Positions 33,909 through 42,069 of a stretch of 64,000 bases of DNA are shown one piece after another (position 1 is the stretch's first letter; every line of letters begins with the position of its first letter). Source of the DNA: Runella aurantiaca. GTDB taxonomy: Bacteria > Bacteroidota > Bacteroidia > Cytophagales > Spirosomataceae. The notes below the pieces were generated by a model, which was not told where the DNA came from, ran no database searches, and worked only from the letters and a program-made list of their open reading frames with translations. Both the position numbers and the translations under genes were made by a program. The DNA is taken from assembly GCF_003339505.1 (NCBI RefSeq), contig NZ_QPIW01000009.1, forward strand, positions 124,001 to 188,000, given 5' to 3'.

Positions 33909-34994
33909 ATGCCCGTAACGCTGCCCATCTTCTTGATAATGGCCCTTTCCTCCGTGGTGGTGGGGGTGTATTTGGAACGTAAAGTCTCCGCTTTTATTCA
34001 GGACCGTATGGGACCGATGGAAGTAGGGAAATGGGGCTTGCTGCAACTCATCGCTGATTTGCTCAAACTTCTGCAAAAAGAAGACATCGTTCCCGCCACT
34101 GCCGACCGAAAGCTGTTTCTGTTGGCCCCGTTGGTGATTTTTACGGCCATCTTCGCAGGTTATGCGGTGCTTCCGCTAAGTCCTGATTTACAGGGCTCTA
34201 CCACGTCGGTCGGGATATTTTATTTGATGACGATTATCTCGGTCGATGTAATTGGGATTTTGATGGCGGGTTGGGGTTCCAACAATAAATTTGCCCTTTT
34301 TGGGGCGGTTCGTTCCGTGGCTCAAATCATTTCGTACGAAATCCCGCTGGGGTTGGTCATCTTGTGCGTCGTGATGACGGCCCAGACCCTTGATTTACAG
34401 ACCATAAGTTATCAACAAGGGATTTATTCTGACGAAATCACGTACCTGTTTGGCTTAAAATCAATGGGCGTTGATATTACGCGGGTCGGTGGTTTTTTAA
34501 GTTGGAATATCGTCAGAAGTCCCTTTTTGATTATCGCCTACATTGTGTTCTTTATCACTACATTGGCCGAATGTAACCGCGCCCCTTTTGACATCCCCGA
34601 AGGAGAGTCAGAACTCGTGGGAGGATTCCATACGGAATATTCGGGAATGCGCTGGGCGCTGCTGTTTTTGTCAGAATACGCCATGATGCTGTTGGTGTCG
34701 TTGTTGGGGGCCATCCTGTTTTTAGGAAGTTGGAATACGCCGTTGCCCAACATTGGCCCGCTTCGCCTTGCCGATTGGACGAGCGGCGCTCCTGGCACCA
34801 TTTGGGGCAACGTAACGGGCGCTTTTTGGCTGATTTTTAAAGCAGGTTTTGCAATTCTGATTCAGATGTGGGTTCGTTGGACTTTCCCGCGTTTGCGCGT
34901 AGACCAGCTCATGTTTTTGTGTTGGAAAGTGCTTACACCGGTGGCGTTGATTCTGTTTCTTTTCTGCGGGATTTGGCGTTTGTTGATGGTATAA
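33909..34994 (+). CDS. nuoH: NADH-quinone oxidoreductase subunit H
   Basis: The 361-residue membrane subunit of complex I lies at the quinone-binding site. It has eight to nine predicted helices, the family signature ERKVSAFIQDRMGP at 23-36, the acidic loop EIPLGLVIL and AECNRAPFDIPEGESELVGG. The start at 33909 gives a first helix that is slightly short; no better start is seen. Other nuo genes, normally contiguous, are absent on both sides. It has its own promoter box. Confidence 0.95.
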   Translation: MPVTLPIFLIMALSSVVVGVYLERKVSAFIQDRMGPMEVGKWGLLQLIADLLKLLQKEDIVPATADRKLFLLAPLVIFTAIFAGYAVLPLSPDLQGSTTSVGIFYLMTIISVDVIGILMAGWGSNNKFALFGAVRSVAQIISYEIPLGLVILCVVMTAQTLDLQTISYQQGIYSDEITYLFGLKSMGVDITRVGGFLSWNIVRSPFLIIAYIVFFITTLAECNRAPFDIPEGESELVGGFHTEYSGMRWALLFLSEYAMMLLVSLLGAILFLGSWNTPLPNIGPLRLADWTSGAPGTIWGNVTGAFWLIFKAGFAILIQMWVRWTFPRLRVDQLMFLCWKVLTPVALILFLFCGIWRLLMV

Positions 34995-35052
34995 AAAAAC
35001 ATTCGCAAGAATATTTTTGTCCTGAAATAAAAAAAATCAAGTCCCTTTTTTC

Positions 35053-35060
35053 TACTTTTG
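35053..35060 (+). promoter_or_regulatory. -7 promoter element of the valine leader
   Basis: TACTTTTG is 20 bases before the leader-peptide start. Transcription would begin near 35067. Confidence 0.65.
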
Positions 35061-35079
35061 TTACATAAACACAATTACG

Positions 35080-35169
35080 ATGTACCTCACGCTGAGAAAC
35101 ATACCTGCCGTCAAAGTCACGAAAGTTCGTGTGGTGGGCTGTGTCCGAGTCGGGAGCGTCGTATTTTAG
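35080..35169 (+). CDS. Valine-rich leader peptide upstream of valS
   Basis: A 29-codon frame begins ATG 35080 and ends TAG 35167-35169. Nine of 29 residues are valine (V11, V13, V16, V18, V19, V22, V24, V27, V28), using GTC, GTT, GTG and GTA codons, against one Ile and two Leu. It is followed at once by a terminator hairpin with an alternative pairing. This matches a ribosome-stalling attenuator whose regulated gene would be the valyl-tRNA synthetase gene 233 bases downstream. Confidence 0.7.
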   Translation: MYLTLRNIPAVKVTKVRVVGCVRVGSVVF

Positions 35170-35227
35170 GTAGCTATTAACCCCTAAAAATATACCGCCC
35201 GACTCGCCTGAGTCGGGCTTTTTTTTT
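35146..35227 (+). promoter_or_regulatory. Attenuator with antiterminator and terminator arms
   Basis: CGAGTCGGG (35146-35154), inside the leader ORF, is a perfect complement of CCCGACTCG (35198-35206). The latter also pairs with GAGTCGGG (35210-35217) to make a terminator stem followed by T9. A ribosome stalled at early Val codons would leave the first arm free; one reaching the stop would mask part of it and let the terminator form. A small hairpin CACGAA/TTCGTG (35118-35131) precedes it. Confidence 0.7.
35198..35227 (+). terminator. Attenuator terminator before valS
   Basis: Stem CCCGACTC (35198-35205) with GAGTCGGG (35210-35217), loop GCCT, followed by C and nine T. Confidence 0.85.
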
Positions 35228-35316
35228 AATTCAAATTATCAAACAACTCAGAAACAATGAACGTCTATTCCTCCGCATTCCAAGCCATTGTGTGACCGGG
35301 TTCACGGAGAATTCCC

Positions 35317-35324
35317 TATCTTTG
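35317..35324 (+). promoter_or_regulatory. Second promoter element before valS
   Basis: TATCTTTG lies after the attenuator, 79 bases before valS. It could give an attenuation-independent transcript. Confidence 0.55.
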
Positions 35325-35402
35325 CACACATTTTTTGATCGCAATAACGGATATTTTACCTAGTATATAACCCCCGACATCTCAAGTCAATACAACTAAA
35401 AC

Positions 35403-38030
35403 ATGATTTCGAAGACCTACAATCCGCGTGAAATTGAAGACAAATGGTACAGTTATTGGATTGAAAACCGCTATTTCAATTCCAAGCCCAATCCTGACAA
35501 AGAGCCCTACACCATCGTCATTCCGCCGCCCAACGTGACGGGGGTGCTGCACATGGGCCACATGCTCAACAATACCATTCAGGATGTACTCGTCCGCAAG
35601 GCACGCATGGAAGGCAAAGAGGCATGTTGGGTGCCGGGCACCGACCACGCTTCGATTGCGACCGAAGCCAAGGTGGTGGCGATGCTCAAAGAACAAGGTA
35701 TTCAAAAAAGTGACCTAACCCGCGAAGAATTTTATAAATATGCCTGGGAATGGACCGATAAATACGGCGGCATTATTTTGAAGCAATTGCGTAAACTGGG
35801 CGCTTCTTGCGATTGGGACCGCACGCGATTTACGATGGAGCCGTCGCTTTATGATGCCGTCATTGACACTTTTATTGACCTGTACAACAAAGGCTACATT
35901 TATCGGGGGCACCGCATGGTCAATTGGGATCCACAGGCCAAAACCACCGTCTCTGATGAGGAAGTCATCACCAAAGAGGTAATGACGAAACTGTGCTACC
36001 TGCGGTATCCCATCGTGGGGGAGGATGAGGCAATTATCATTGCGACCGTTCGCCCCGAAACCATCATGGCCGACTCCGCCATTTGTGTTCACCCTGAGGA
36101 TGAGCGTTTTAAGCATTTACACGGTAAAAAAGCGCTTATTCCGCTCATCAACCGCGAGATTCCGATTATCACGGATGAATACGTAACGATGGATTTTGGA
36201 ACGGGAGCCTTGAAAGTGACGCCCGCGCACGACCAAAACGACTACGATTTGGGCGTAAAACACAAGCTCGAAATCATCGATATTTTGACCGAAGAAGGAA
36301 AACTTAACGAGAAAGCGCTGATTTTGGTGGGTGAAGACCGTTTTGTAGCCCGTAAAAAAATCATCAAACTGCTCGAAGAATCGGGGAATCTGGAGAAAAT
36401 AGAGGATTACAAAAGCAATGTCGGTCACTCCGAGCGCACAAACGCCGTGATTGAGCCGCGCTTGTCGTTGCAGTGGTTTGTACGGATGAAGGAGCTATGT
36501 CAACCCGCGCTCGAAAACGTGATGAATGACAACATTCAGCTGCACCCGCCTAAGTTTAAAAATACCTATCGAATCTGGATTGAAAATATTCGTGACTGGA
36601 ACATCAGCCGGCAGTTGTGGTGGGGACAACAAATCCCTGCTTATTATTTGTCGGACGGTACCGTGATTGTGGCCAAAACCAAACGTGAAGCCCTTCGCAA
36701 AGCCCAGCACGAAATGCAGTTGTTTGCCCTGACCGAAGCCGACCTGACCCAAGACCCCGACGTGGTGGATACGTGGTTTAGCTCGTGGCTGTGGCCTATT
36801 TCGGTTTTTGACGGTATCAAAGACCCCAACAACGAGGACATCAACTATTATTATCCAACCAATGACCTCGTTACGGCGCCCGAAATTCTGTTTTTCTGGG
36901 TGATGCGGATGATTATTGCGGGTTATGAGTTTAGAGGCGAATTGCCTTTCCGTAACGTGTACCTGACGGGTATCGTGCGCGACCCCAAAGGTCGTAAAAT
37001 GTCGAAATCGTTGGGGAATTCTCCCGACCCATTGGCTTTGATTGAACAGTACGGAGCCGATGGAGTACGGACAGGAATGCTGTTCAGCTCGCCCGCAGGC
37101 AATGACTTGCTGTTTGACGAAAAACTCTGCGAGCAGGGCCGTAACTTCTGCAACAAGATTTGGAACGCATTTCGATTGGTCAAAGGATGGGAAGTGTACA
37201 GCCCACAGTCTCCAGTTTTCAGTGCACAGTTGGCGGTTAATTGGTTTGAGTCAAAACTCAACCAAACAATTACGGAAGTCCTTGACCTGTTCTCAAAATA
37301 CCGTATTTCTGATGCCCTCAATGCGGTATACAAACTGATTTGGGATGATTTCTGCTCGCAGTATTTGGAAATGATTAAGCCCGAATACGGCCAACCCATT
37401 GATAAAGATACTTTCGAGGCGACCATTGACTTTTTTGAGCGCATCATGGCGCTGACGCATCCTTTCATGCCGTTTATCACCGAAGAAATTTGGCAGGATA
37501 TTCGTCCGAGAGGGGAGAAGGAAAGTCTTTGCGTGGCTGAGTACCCCACGACTAAAGCAATTGATACCACACTTTTGGCTAACGTTGAGATTTTCTTCGA
37601 GATTGTGACCAACATCCGTAACCTGCGGAGTACCAAGAATATAAGCCCTAAGACGGCATTGCCTTTGACGATAAAGACCGAAAATCAAGGTTTGTACCAG
37701 CCTTTTGAAGGGTTGTTGGTAAAACTGGCCAATATTTCGGAAATCAACTACGCGACCGACCAAGCCGATGGGATGTCGTTTTTGGTGAAAGCCGATGAGT
37801 TTTTTGTGAATCTCGCGGGAGAACTTGACGTAGCCGCCGAAATCGAAAACCTCCAAAAGGAATTGGAATACAGCTTAGGCTTCAAAAAATCGGTAGAAGC
37901 AAAGCTGTCGAACGAACGTTTCGTCCAAAACGCCAAAGCGGATGTGGTCGAAAAAGAACGCCAAAAACTCGCCGATGCCGAAGCTAAAATTGTCGCGATT
38001 CAGGAATCGCTGATTCGTCTAAAAGCGTAG
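35403..38030 (+). CDS. valS: Valyl-tRNA synthetase
   Basis: The 875-residue class Ia synthetase attaches valine to tRNA-Val. It shows the HIGH-type motif HMGHM (50-54), a long CP1 editing domain (about 190-390), KMSKS at 532-536, an anticodon-binding helical region and a C-terminal tRNA-binding coiled coil (from about 810). Length is normal for bacteria. The upstream leader peptide plus attenuator implies expression rises when charged tRNA-Val is scarce. Confidence 0.98.
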   Translation: MISKTYNPREIEDKWYSYWIENRYFNSKPNPDKEPYTIVIPPPNVTGVLHMGHMLNNTIQDVLVRKARMEGKEACWVPGTDHASIATEAKVVAMLKEQGIQKSDLTREEFYKYAWEWTDKYGGIILKQLRKLGASCDWDRTRFTMEPSLYDAVIDTFIDLYNKGYIYRGHRMVNWDPQAKTTVSDEEVITKEVMTKLCYLRYPIVGEDEAIIIATVRPETIMADSAICVHPEDERFKHLHGKKALIPLINREIPIITDEYVTMDFGTGALKVTPAHDQNDYDLGVKHKLEIIDILTEEGKLNEKALILVGEDRFVARKKIIKLLEESGNLEKIEDYKSNVGHSERTNAVIEPRLSLQWFVRMKELCQPALENVMNDNIQLHPPKFKNTYRIWIENIRDWNISRQLWWGQQIPAYYLSDGTVIVAKTKREALRKAQHEMQLFALTEADLTQDPDVVDTWFSSWLWPISVFDGIKDPNNEDINYYYPTNDLVTAPEILFFWVMRMIIAGYEFRGELPFRNVYLTGIVRDPKGRKMSKSLGNSPDPLALIEQYGADGVRTGMLFSSPAGNDLLFDEKLCEQGRNFCNKIWNAFRLVKGWEVYSPQSPVFSAQLAVNWFESKLNQTITEVLDLFSKYRISDALNAVYKLIWDDFCSQYLEMIKPEYGQPIDKDTFEATIDFFERIMALTHPFMPFITEEIWQDIRPRGEKESLCVAEYPTTKAIDTTLLANVEIFFEIVTNIRNLRSTKNISPKTALPLTIKTENQGLYQPFEGLLVKLANISEINYATDQADGMSFLVKADEFFVNLAGELDVAAEIENLQKELEYSLGFKKSVEAKLSNERFVQNAKADVVEKERQKLADAEAKIVAIQESLIRLKA

Positions 38031-38082
38031 TATTTATTCTTCTAACAGACAAGGCATATAAGACCAACTAACGAATGTGGTT

Positions 38083-38862
38083 TTATATGCCTTCTGTGGT
38101 TTTAAGCGGATTCTTTTTGAAAAACAATACCCATCCCAAGGTTGAAAAATAGGCCAAAGCAGTTCCTAAAATGGGAATGGCAATAAGAAACATGGGGTTG
38201 AAGGGCATAGATTTATGCAACAGGCCGATCCACGTAACGCCTAAAATGGAAGTAAGCGCTAAAATAAGGACCAAACGATACAACAGCGGAAAACGTTGGC
38301 TCCTGAAAACGTTATAAAAAGTCAGCGCATACGCTACGGTAGCCAGCCCGCTGGTTGCGATGATTTGGTATCTGCTCAACACGCACGAAATGCCGAAAAT
38401 GCCGATGATGACGAGAGGAAATTTGGCGTCTGGAAAAAGTTGGTTTGCTCTAAGCGGTAGCTGAATGGAGGTTTGTTCAGGAAAAAGTAAGAATTTTAGG
38501 GTATTCCATTCATACAAAAGCGCGAGAATATTCAAGACCGTAAAGACCGCGTCTACGTATGGCGTCCCCGTCCAATTCTGTGAAATGGTCACTACCAATA
38601 TGCCTAAATTCATGGGAATGAGCATAATAAGGCCCAGCACAGAATAGCGTTGCGATAGGACTAATGCCCCTGCCATCACCTGCGAAATGGCAATAAAAAA
38701 ACCAAATGTACGCAGGCCGTGGGGCGTAAGTTGCTGAATGAGAAGGGGCGGGCCAATCAGTTGGCCAAACTGCCCTTCGGTGAGCTTACATAATCCCGAA
38801 GACGTGAATAAATAGCCTAAAAAAAGGCGGATAAGAAGCACATTGAAGTCTTTGAACGTCAT
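38083..38862 (-). CDS. DoxX-like multi-helix membrane protein
   Basis: The 259-residue inner-membrane protein has six to seven predicted helices. The first part, LLIRLFLGYLFTSSGLCKL, matches DoxX/MauE-like proteins (a TM helix ending in a Gly/Lys-containing loop). DoxX relatives are linked to quinone or thiol redox systems, but the function here is unknown. It is divergent from no close neighbour and ends 52 bases after valS on the other strand. Confidence 0.7.
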   Translation of the reverse strand: MTFKDFNVLLIRLFLGYLFTSSGLCKLTEGQFGQLIGPPLLIQQLTPHGLRTFGFFIAISQVMAGALVLSQRYSVLGLIMLIPMNLGILVVTISQNWTGTPYVDAVFTVLNILALLYEWNTLKFLLFPEQTSIQLPLRANQLFPDAKFPLVIIGIFGISCVLSRYQIIATSGLATVAYALTFYNVFRSQRFPLLYRLVLILALTSILGVTWIGLLHKSMPFNPMFLIAIPILGTALAYFSTLGWVLFFKKNPLKTTEGI

Positions 38863-38942
38863 CGGATTGTTTTTTGAGGAACAAAATAGCGGGGCTTTTG
38901 TTGAATCTCAACCAAAATGTGACGAACGGCGGCCTAAACTCA

Positions 38943-38985
38943 AATTGAAAAGAGGCGTGACCGTAAGCCACGCCTCTTTTCAATT
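38943..38985 (-). terminator. Terminator of the Lrp-type gene
   Basis: A perfect 17-bp stem (38943-38959 with 38969-38985) contains AAAAGAGGCGTG. On the minus strand it follows the stop of the Lrp gene and ends in a U-rich tract. Confidence 0.85.
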
Positions 38986-38999
38986 AAATTTACTGGTAA

Positions 39000-39464
39000 T
39001 TAATAAGGGATTGGTAAAACCTTGCTTTCCTTGAAAGTCGAAAGAATCACCATGGTTTGGGTATTGGCTACTTCCTCAATTTCATTGATGCACTCCAATA
39101 ATAATTTCTGATAAGACGCGATGTCTTTCGAAATCACTTTCAATAAAAAGTCTCCTGAACCCGTAATATGGTGGCACTCTATGATTTCGGGAATTTCGTT
39201 TATTCTTCGGGCAAACGAATCTGTAACATCTTTTTTGTGACCAGTCAAAGATACTTGAATAAAAGTTGTGACGCCCAACCCTACTTTTTCGCGATCTAAC
39301 TGTGCGTGATAACTTTGAATAATACCATGCTGTTCGAGTTTCTTTACCCGTTCCAGGGTAGGAGCCGGAGAAAGACCAATTTCTTTCGAAAGTTGTGCAT
39401 TGGTAATTTTTGCGTTAGCTTGCAAAATGTCCAAAACCTTGCGGTCTATTTGGTCTAATTTCAT
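39000..39464 (-). CDS. Lrp/AsnC-family transcription regulator
   Basis: The 154-residue protein has an N-terminal helix-turn-helix (about 5-50) with TNAQLSKEIGLSPAPTLERV and a C-terminal ligand-sensing RAM beta-alpha domain (about 65-145). Such regulators sense amino acids and bind DNA as octamers. The ligand is unknown. It lies beside the arginine decarboxylase and heptose phosphatase genes but shows no overlap with them. A TACATTTG box lies on its strand at 39514-39521. Confidence 0.93.
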   Translation of the reverse strand: MKLDQIDRKVLDILQANAKITNAQLSKEIGLSPAPTLERVKKLEQHGIIQSYHAQLDREKVGLGVTTFIQVSLTGHKKDVTDSFARRINEIPEIIECHHITGSGDFLLKVISKDIASYQKLLLECINEIEEVANTQTMVILSTFKESKVLPIPY

Positions 39465-39513
39465 GTGAAATGCTTAATTTTTATAAAAAAGGCCGTAAAC
39501 AAATAATATACTG

Positions 39514-39521
39514 CAAATGTA
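39514..39521 (-). promoter_or_regulatory. -7 promoter element of the Lrp-type gene
   Basis: Reads TACATTTG on the minus strand, 50 bases before the start codon. Confidence 0.55.
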
Positions 39522-39671
39522 AGCACTTTGTGGAATTATTTTACAATAAAATGCTAATTTTATTCAATAAAACCAAAGAAAAAATAACTTTTGAAAAATA
39601 ATCAAAAAGGCAAAAAGAAACTTTTTTATTAAAATAACACGAATAATTACAAGAAAATCATTCAATAGTTT

Positions 39672-39679
39672 TATATTTG
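39672..39679 (+). promoter_or_regulatory. -7 promoter element of the heptose phosphatase gene
   Basis: TATATTTG is 25 bases before the ATG at 39704 and rules out the TTG start at 39677. Confidence 0.6.
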
Positions 39680-39703
39680 AATTTGACAGAATTGATTAGA
39701 CTA

Positions 39704-40222
39704 ATGAAGAAAAAGTGTGTATTTCTAGACCGTGACGGTGTTTTGAACCAAGATACGGAAGGGTATCTTTATCAAGTAGAAGAAATGATTATTCCGGAAG
39801 GTGTGGTAGAAGGGCTGAAGAAGATGAAAGATGCGGGATATTTATTGATTGTTGTGACCAATCAGGCGGGTATTGCCAAAGGGCTGTACTCAAAGGAAGA
39901 GGTATGGAAATGTCACCAGTATTTCCAGGAGCAATGCGGTCATTTATTAGATGATTTATATTTCTGCTCACATCACCCTGATTATGATAGCCGCTCACTG
40001 ATGCGCAAGCCCGAATCACTTATGCTTGAAAAAGCAATTGCTAAATACGACATTGATGTGATGTCTTCTTGGATGGTGGGCGACCGCTCCCGCGATATGC
40101 AGGCAGGAAAACGCGTTGGGGTACGCACAATACACCTTACCTCCGCACCTGAGAAATCGGCCGGGGATAGTTATGCATCTAATTTCTTAGACGTGACTCA
40201 ATTGGTGATTGAAGCTAATTAG
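39704..40222 (+). CDS. gmhB: HAD phosphatase, heptose-1,7-bisphosphatase type
   Basis: The 172-residue HAD-IIIA enzyme has FLDRDGVLN near its N terminus, the VTNQAG threonine motif, a zinc-binding loop around CSHHPD, and MVGDRSRDMQAGKR. These fit D-glycero-beta-D-manno-heptose 1,7-bisphosphate 7-phosphatase, a step in the ADP-heptose route for lipopolysaccharide core. Histidinol phosphatase is a related alternative. The start at 39704 follows the promoter box. Its stop overlaps that of the small lipoprotein on the other strand. Confidence 0.85.
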   Translation: MKKKCVFLDRDGVLNQDTEGYLYQVEEMIIPEGVVEGLKKMKDAGYLLIVVTNQAGIAKGLYSKEEVWKCHQYFQEQCGHLLDDLYFCSHHPDYDSRSLMRKPESLMLEKAIAKYDIDVMSSWMVGDRSRDMQAGKRVGVRTIHLTSAPEKSAGDSYASNFLDVTQLVIEAN

Positions 40223-40335
40223 GCTTTCTTGAACGTTTTTGCCGAGCTATCATAAGCGGGGCAGTATCCTTTGCGGTTGCAGCTTGTAGCGGCAAGTACG
40301 ACCATTAGTAAAGCAAGAGTAAGTAACTTTTTCAT
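40219..40335 (-). CDS. 38-residue lipoprotein
   Basis: A complete frame starts at the ATG complementary to 40333-40335 and stops at 40219-40221. The peptide is almost all signal sequence with lipobox LAATSC (Cys19), then a short tail with CPAYDSS and a second Cys. Mini-lipoproteins with a C-PAY tail are common in Bacteroidota. The function is unknown. The terminator of the arginine decarboxylase gene lies between the two. Confidence 0.7.
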   Translation of the reverse strand: MKKLLTLALLMVVLAATSCNRKGYCPAYDSSAKTFKKA

Positions 40336-40354
40336 ATTATGGATTGATGATTGG

Positions 40355-40380
40355 CGCAGGCAACCCGAGGGTTGCCTGCG
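40355..40380 (-). terminator. Hairpin after the arginine decarboxylase gene
   Basis: CGCAGGCAACCC (40355-40366) pairs perfectly with GGGTTGCCTGCG (40369-40380); read on the minus strand it follows the stop. The U tract is weak. Confidence 0.65.
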
Positions 40381-40423
40381 TGTATATCAAAATTTTACTA
40401 CGAAAATCGTGCCGATTTTATTG

Positions 40424-41905
40424 TTAGCTGTGCGCTAATTCTGTTTGAGCTTCCAAATCAAGCGCGGTGGCTTTTTGCTCTTCAAGCTCATTGGCCGCAG
40501 AGTTATTTTCCGTGTATCCTAAAATTGTCAACATGCCCTCGCTTCCCTGCTGGGCCGCAAAGAGTTTGGTGACTATGTTGCCGTTTTCGTCACGATCTAC
40601 GAGCACGTGCTGGGGCGCGGGTATAAGACAGTGCTGAATACCGCCGTATCCTCCCAATGACTCCTGGTACGCCCCCGTGTGGAAAAATCCAACATATTGC
40701 ACTTCGGTATCAAGTCCAAAAACGGGAAGGTATAAGTCGGCGCTGTGCGCTTCGGTATTATAAAAATCTTGCGAGTCGCAGGTCAAACCACCAATGTTTA
40801 CTTTTTGGTAAGGATTGTCCCAGTTATTGACCGCCAACATGATGTATTTTTGGTTCATTCCCCATGAATCGGGCAAATGAGTGATAAACGAACCGTCAAT
40901 CATGTACCACATCTCCTTGTCATTTTGGAGTTTTTGGTCAATGATTTGATAAATAACCGCGCCGCTTTCACCCACTGTGTAGCTACCAAACTCCGTAAAA
41001 AGGTGCGGTACTGGAACGTTGTTTTTGTTACAAATCCATTGGATGTTTTCCACGATTTCATCAATCATTTGCTGATAATCGTAGTTGAACTGCAACGAAG
41101 TCTGAATGGGAAGCCCGCCGCCGATGTCAATCGAGTCCAAATCGGGGCAAATCTTTTTCAGTTCGCAGTATTTAAACATAAAACGCGTCAATTCGCTCCA
41201 ATAGTAGGCCGTATCTTTCATGCCCGTATTGATGAAAAAGTGCAGCATTTTAAGCTTAAACTTCGGATTTTGCTGTATTTTGTCCTTGTAAAGGTCGTTA
41301 ATATCACTGTAGCGTACGCCTAAACGTGACGTATAAAAGGCAAAATTAGGCTCTTCGTCGGTAGCAATTCGGATACCAAAATTGACCGATTCAGCCGTTA
41401 CATTTTGTTCGTAGTATTCAATCTCGCGGAGGTTATCCAATACCGGCATCACATTAAAGCCTTCGTTGATAAGCTCCGTGATGGCTTTTTGATACCGTGG
41501 TAGTTTGTAGCCGTTACAAATAATGTAGGTGCTTTTGGCAATTCTTCCCTCTTTGTAGAGATTCCGAATAATGGGAATGTCAAACGCCGACGAGGTTTCG
41601 ATGTGGATGTTGTGCTTCAGCGCTTCTTCTAAAACAAAACTAAAATGAGAAGACTTGGTGCAATAACAATAAGTGTAGGAACCCTTGTAATTGAAACGTT
41701 TAAAAGCGTTTTTGAAAAACTGTTTGGCGTTGCCGATGTGCTCGCCGATTTTGGGTAAATAAGTGATTTTTAGCGGTGTACCATACTGGCGGATAATGTC
41801 CATAAGGGGTACATTGTTAAACGACAGCTCGTCGTTTTGGACGTTAAACTCCAGCGTTGGGAATTCAAACGTCTGCTCAATTAGGTTTGTGTAAGAACTT
41901 TTCAT
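40424..41905 (-). CDS. speA: Biosynthetic arginine decarboxylase (Bacteroidota type)
   Basis: The 493-residue protein is in the alanine-racemase-fold (group IV) PLP decarboxylases. The PLP lysine is in YCTKSS, and the glycine-rich phosphate region and dimer features (SVNFGIR, IDIGGGLP) are visible. The length is about 150 less than the E. coli SpeA but typical for Bacteroidota. It makes agmatine from arginine for polyamines. A hairpin ends its transcript. Confidence 0.85.
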   Translation of the reverse strand: MKSSYTNLIEQTFEFPTLEFNVQNDELSFNNVPLMDIIRQYGTPLKITYLPKIGEHIGNAKQFFKNAFKRFNYKGSYTYCYCTKSSHFSFVLEEALKHNIHIETSSAFDIPIIRNLYKEGRIAKSTYIICNGYKLPRYQKAITELINEGFNVMPVLDNLREIEYYEQNVTAESVNFGIRIATDEEPNFAFYTSRLGVRYSDINDLYKDKIQQNPKFKLKMLHFFINTGMKDTAYYWSELTRFMFKYCELKKICPDLDSIDIGGGLPIQTSLQFNYDYQQMIDEIVENIQWICNKNNVPVPHLFTEFGSYTVGESGAVIYQIIDQKLQNDKEMWYMIDGSFITHLPDSWGMNQKYIMLAVNNWDNPYQKVNIGGLTCDSQDFYNTEAHSADLYLPVFGLDTEVQYVGFFHTGAYQESLGGYGGIQHCLIPAPQHVLVDRDENGNIVTKLFAAQQGSEGMLTILGYTENNSAANELEEQKATALDLEAQTELAHS

Positions 41906-42017
41906 TTTGCCTTAGAAGCATAAAAAGTGTGTTTGGTGAAACAAAAAAAGTCTGCGAAAGTCTGCCAAAATAACGGCTTTTGCAAGAAAAAAGTGCAAAA
42001 AACCTCCCATTATTCTT

Positions 42018-42025
42018 TACTTTTG
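42018..42025 (+). promoter_or_regulatory. -7 promoter element of the glycosyltransferase/glpK unit
   Basis: TACTTTTG is 45 bases before ATG 42070. Confidence 0.55.
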
Positions 42026-42069
42026 TTGGCCGATACTGTGGGTAGATTGTGTAATTTATAATTTCTCGG

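Noticed and set aside
36923-37636. Minus-strand ORF of 237 codons in valS
   Set aside because: Shadow frame; valS is unambiguous.
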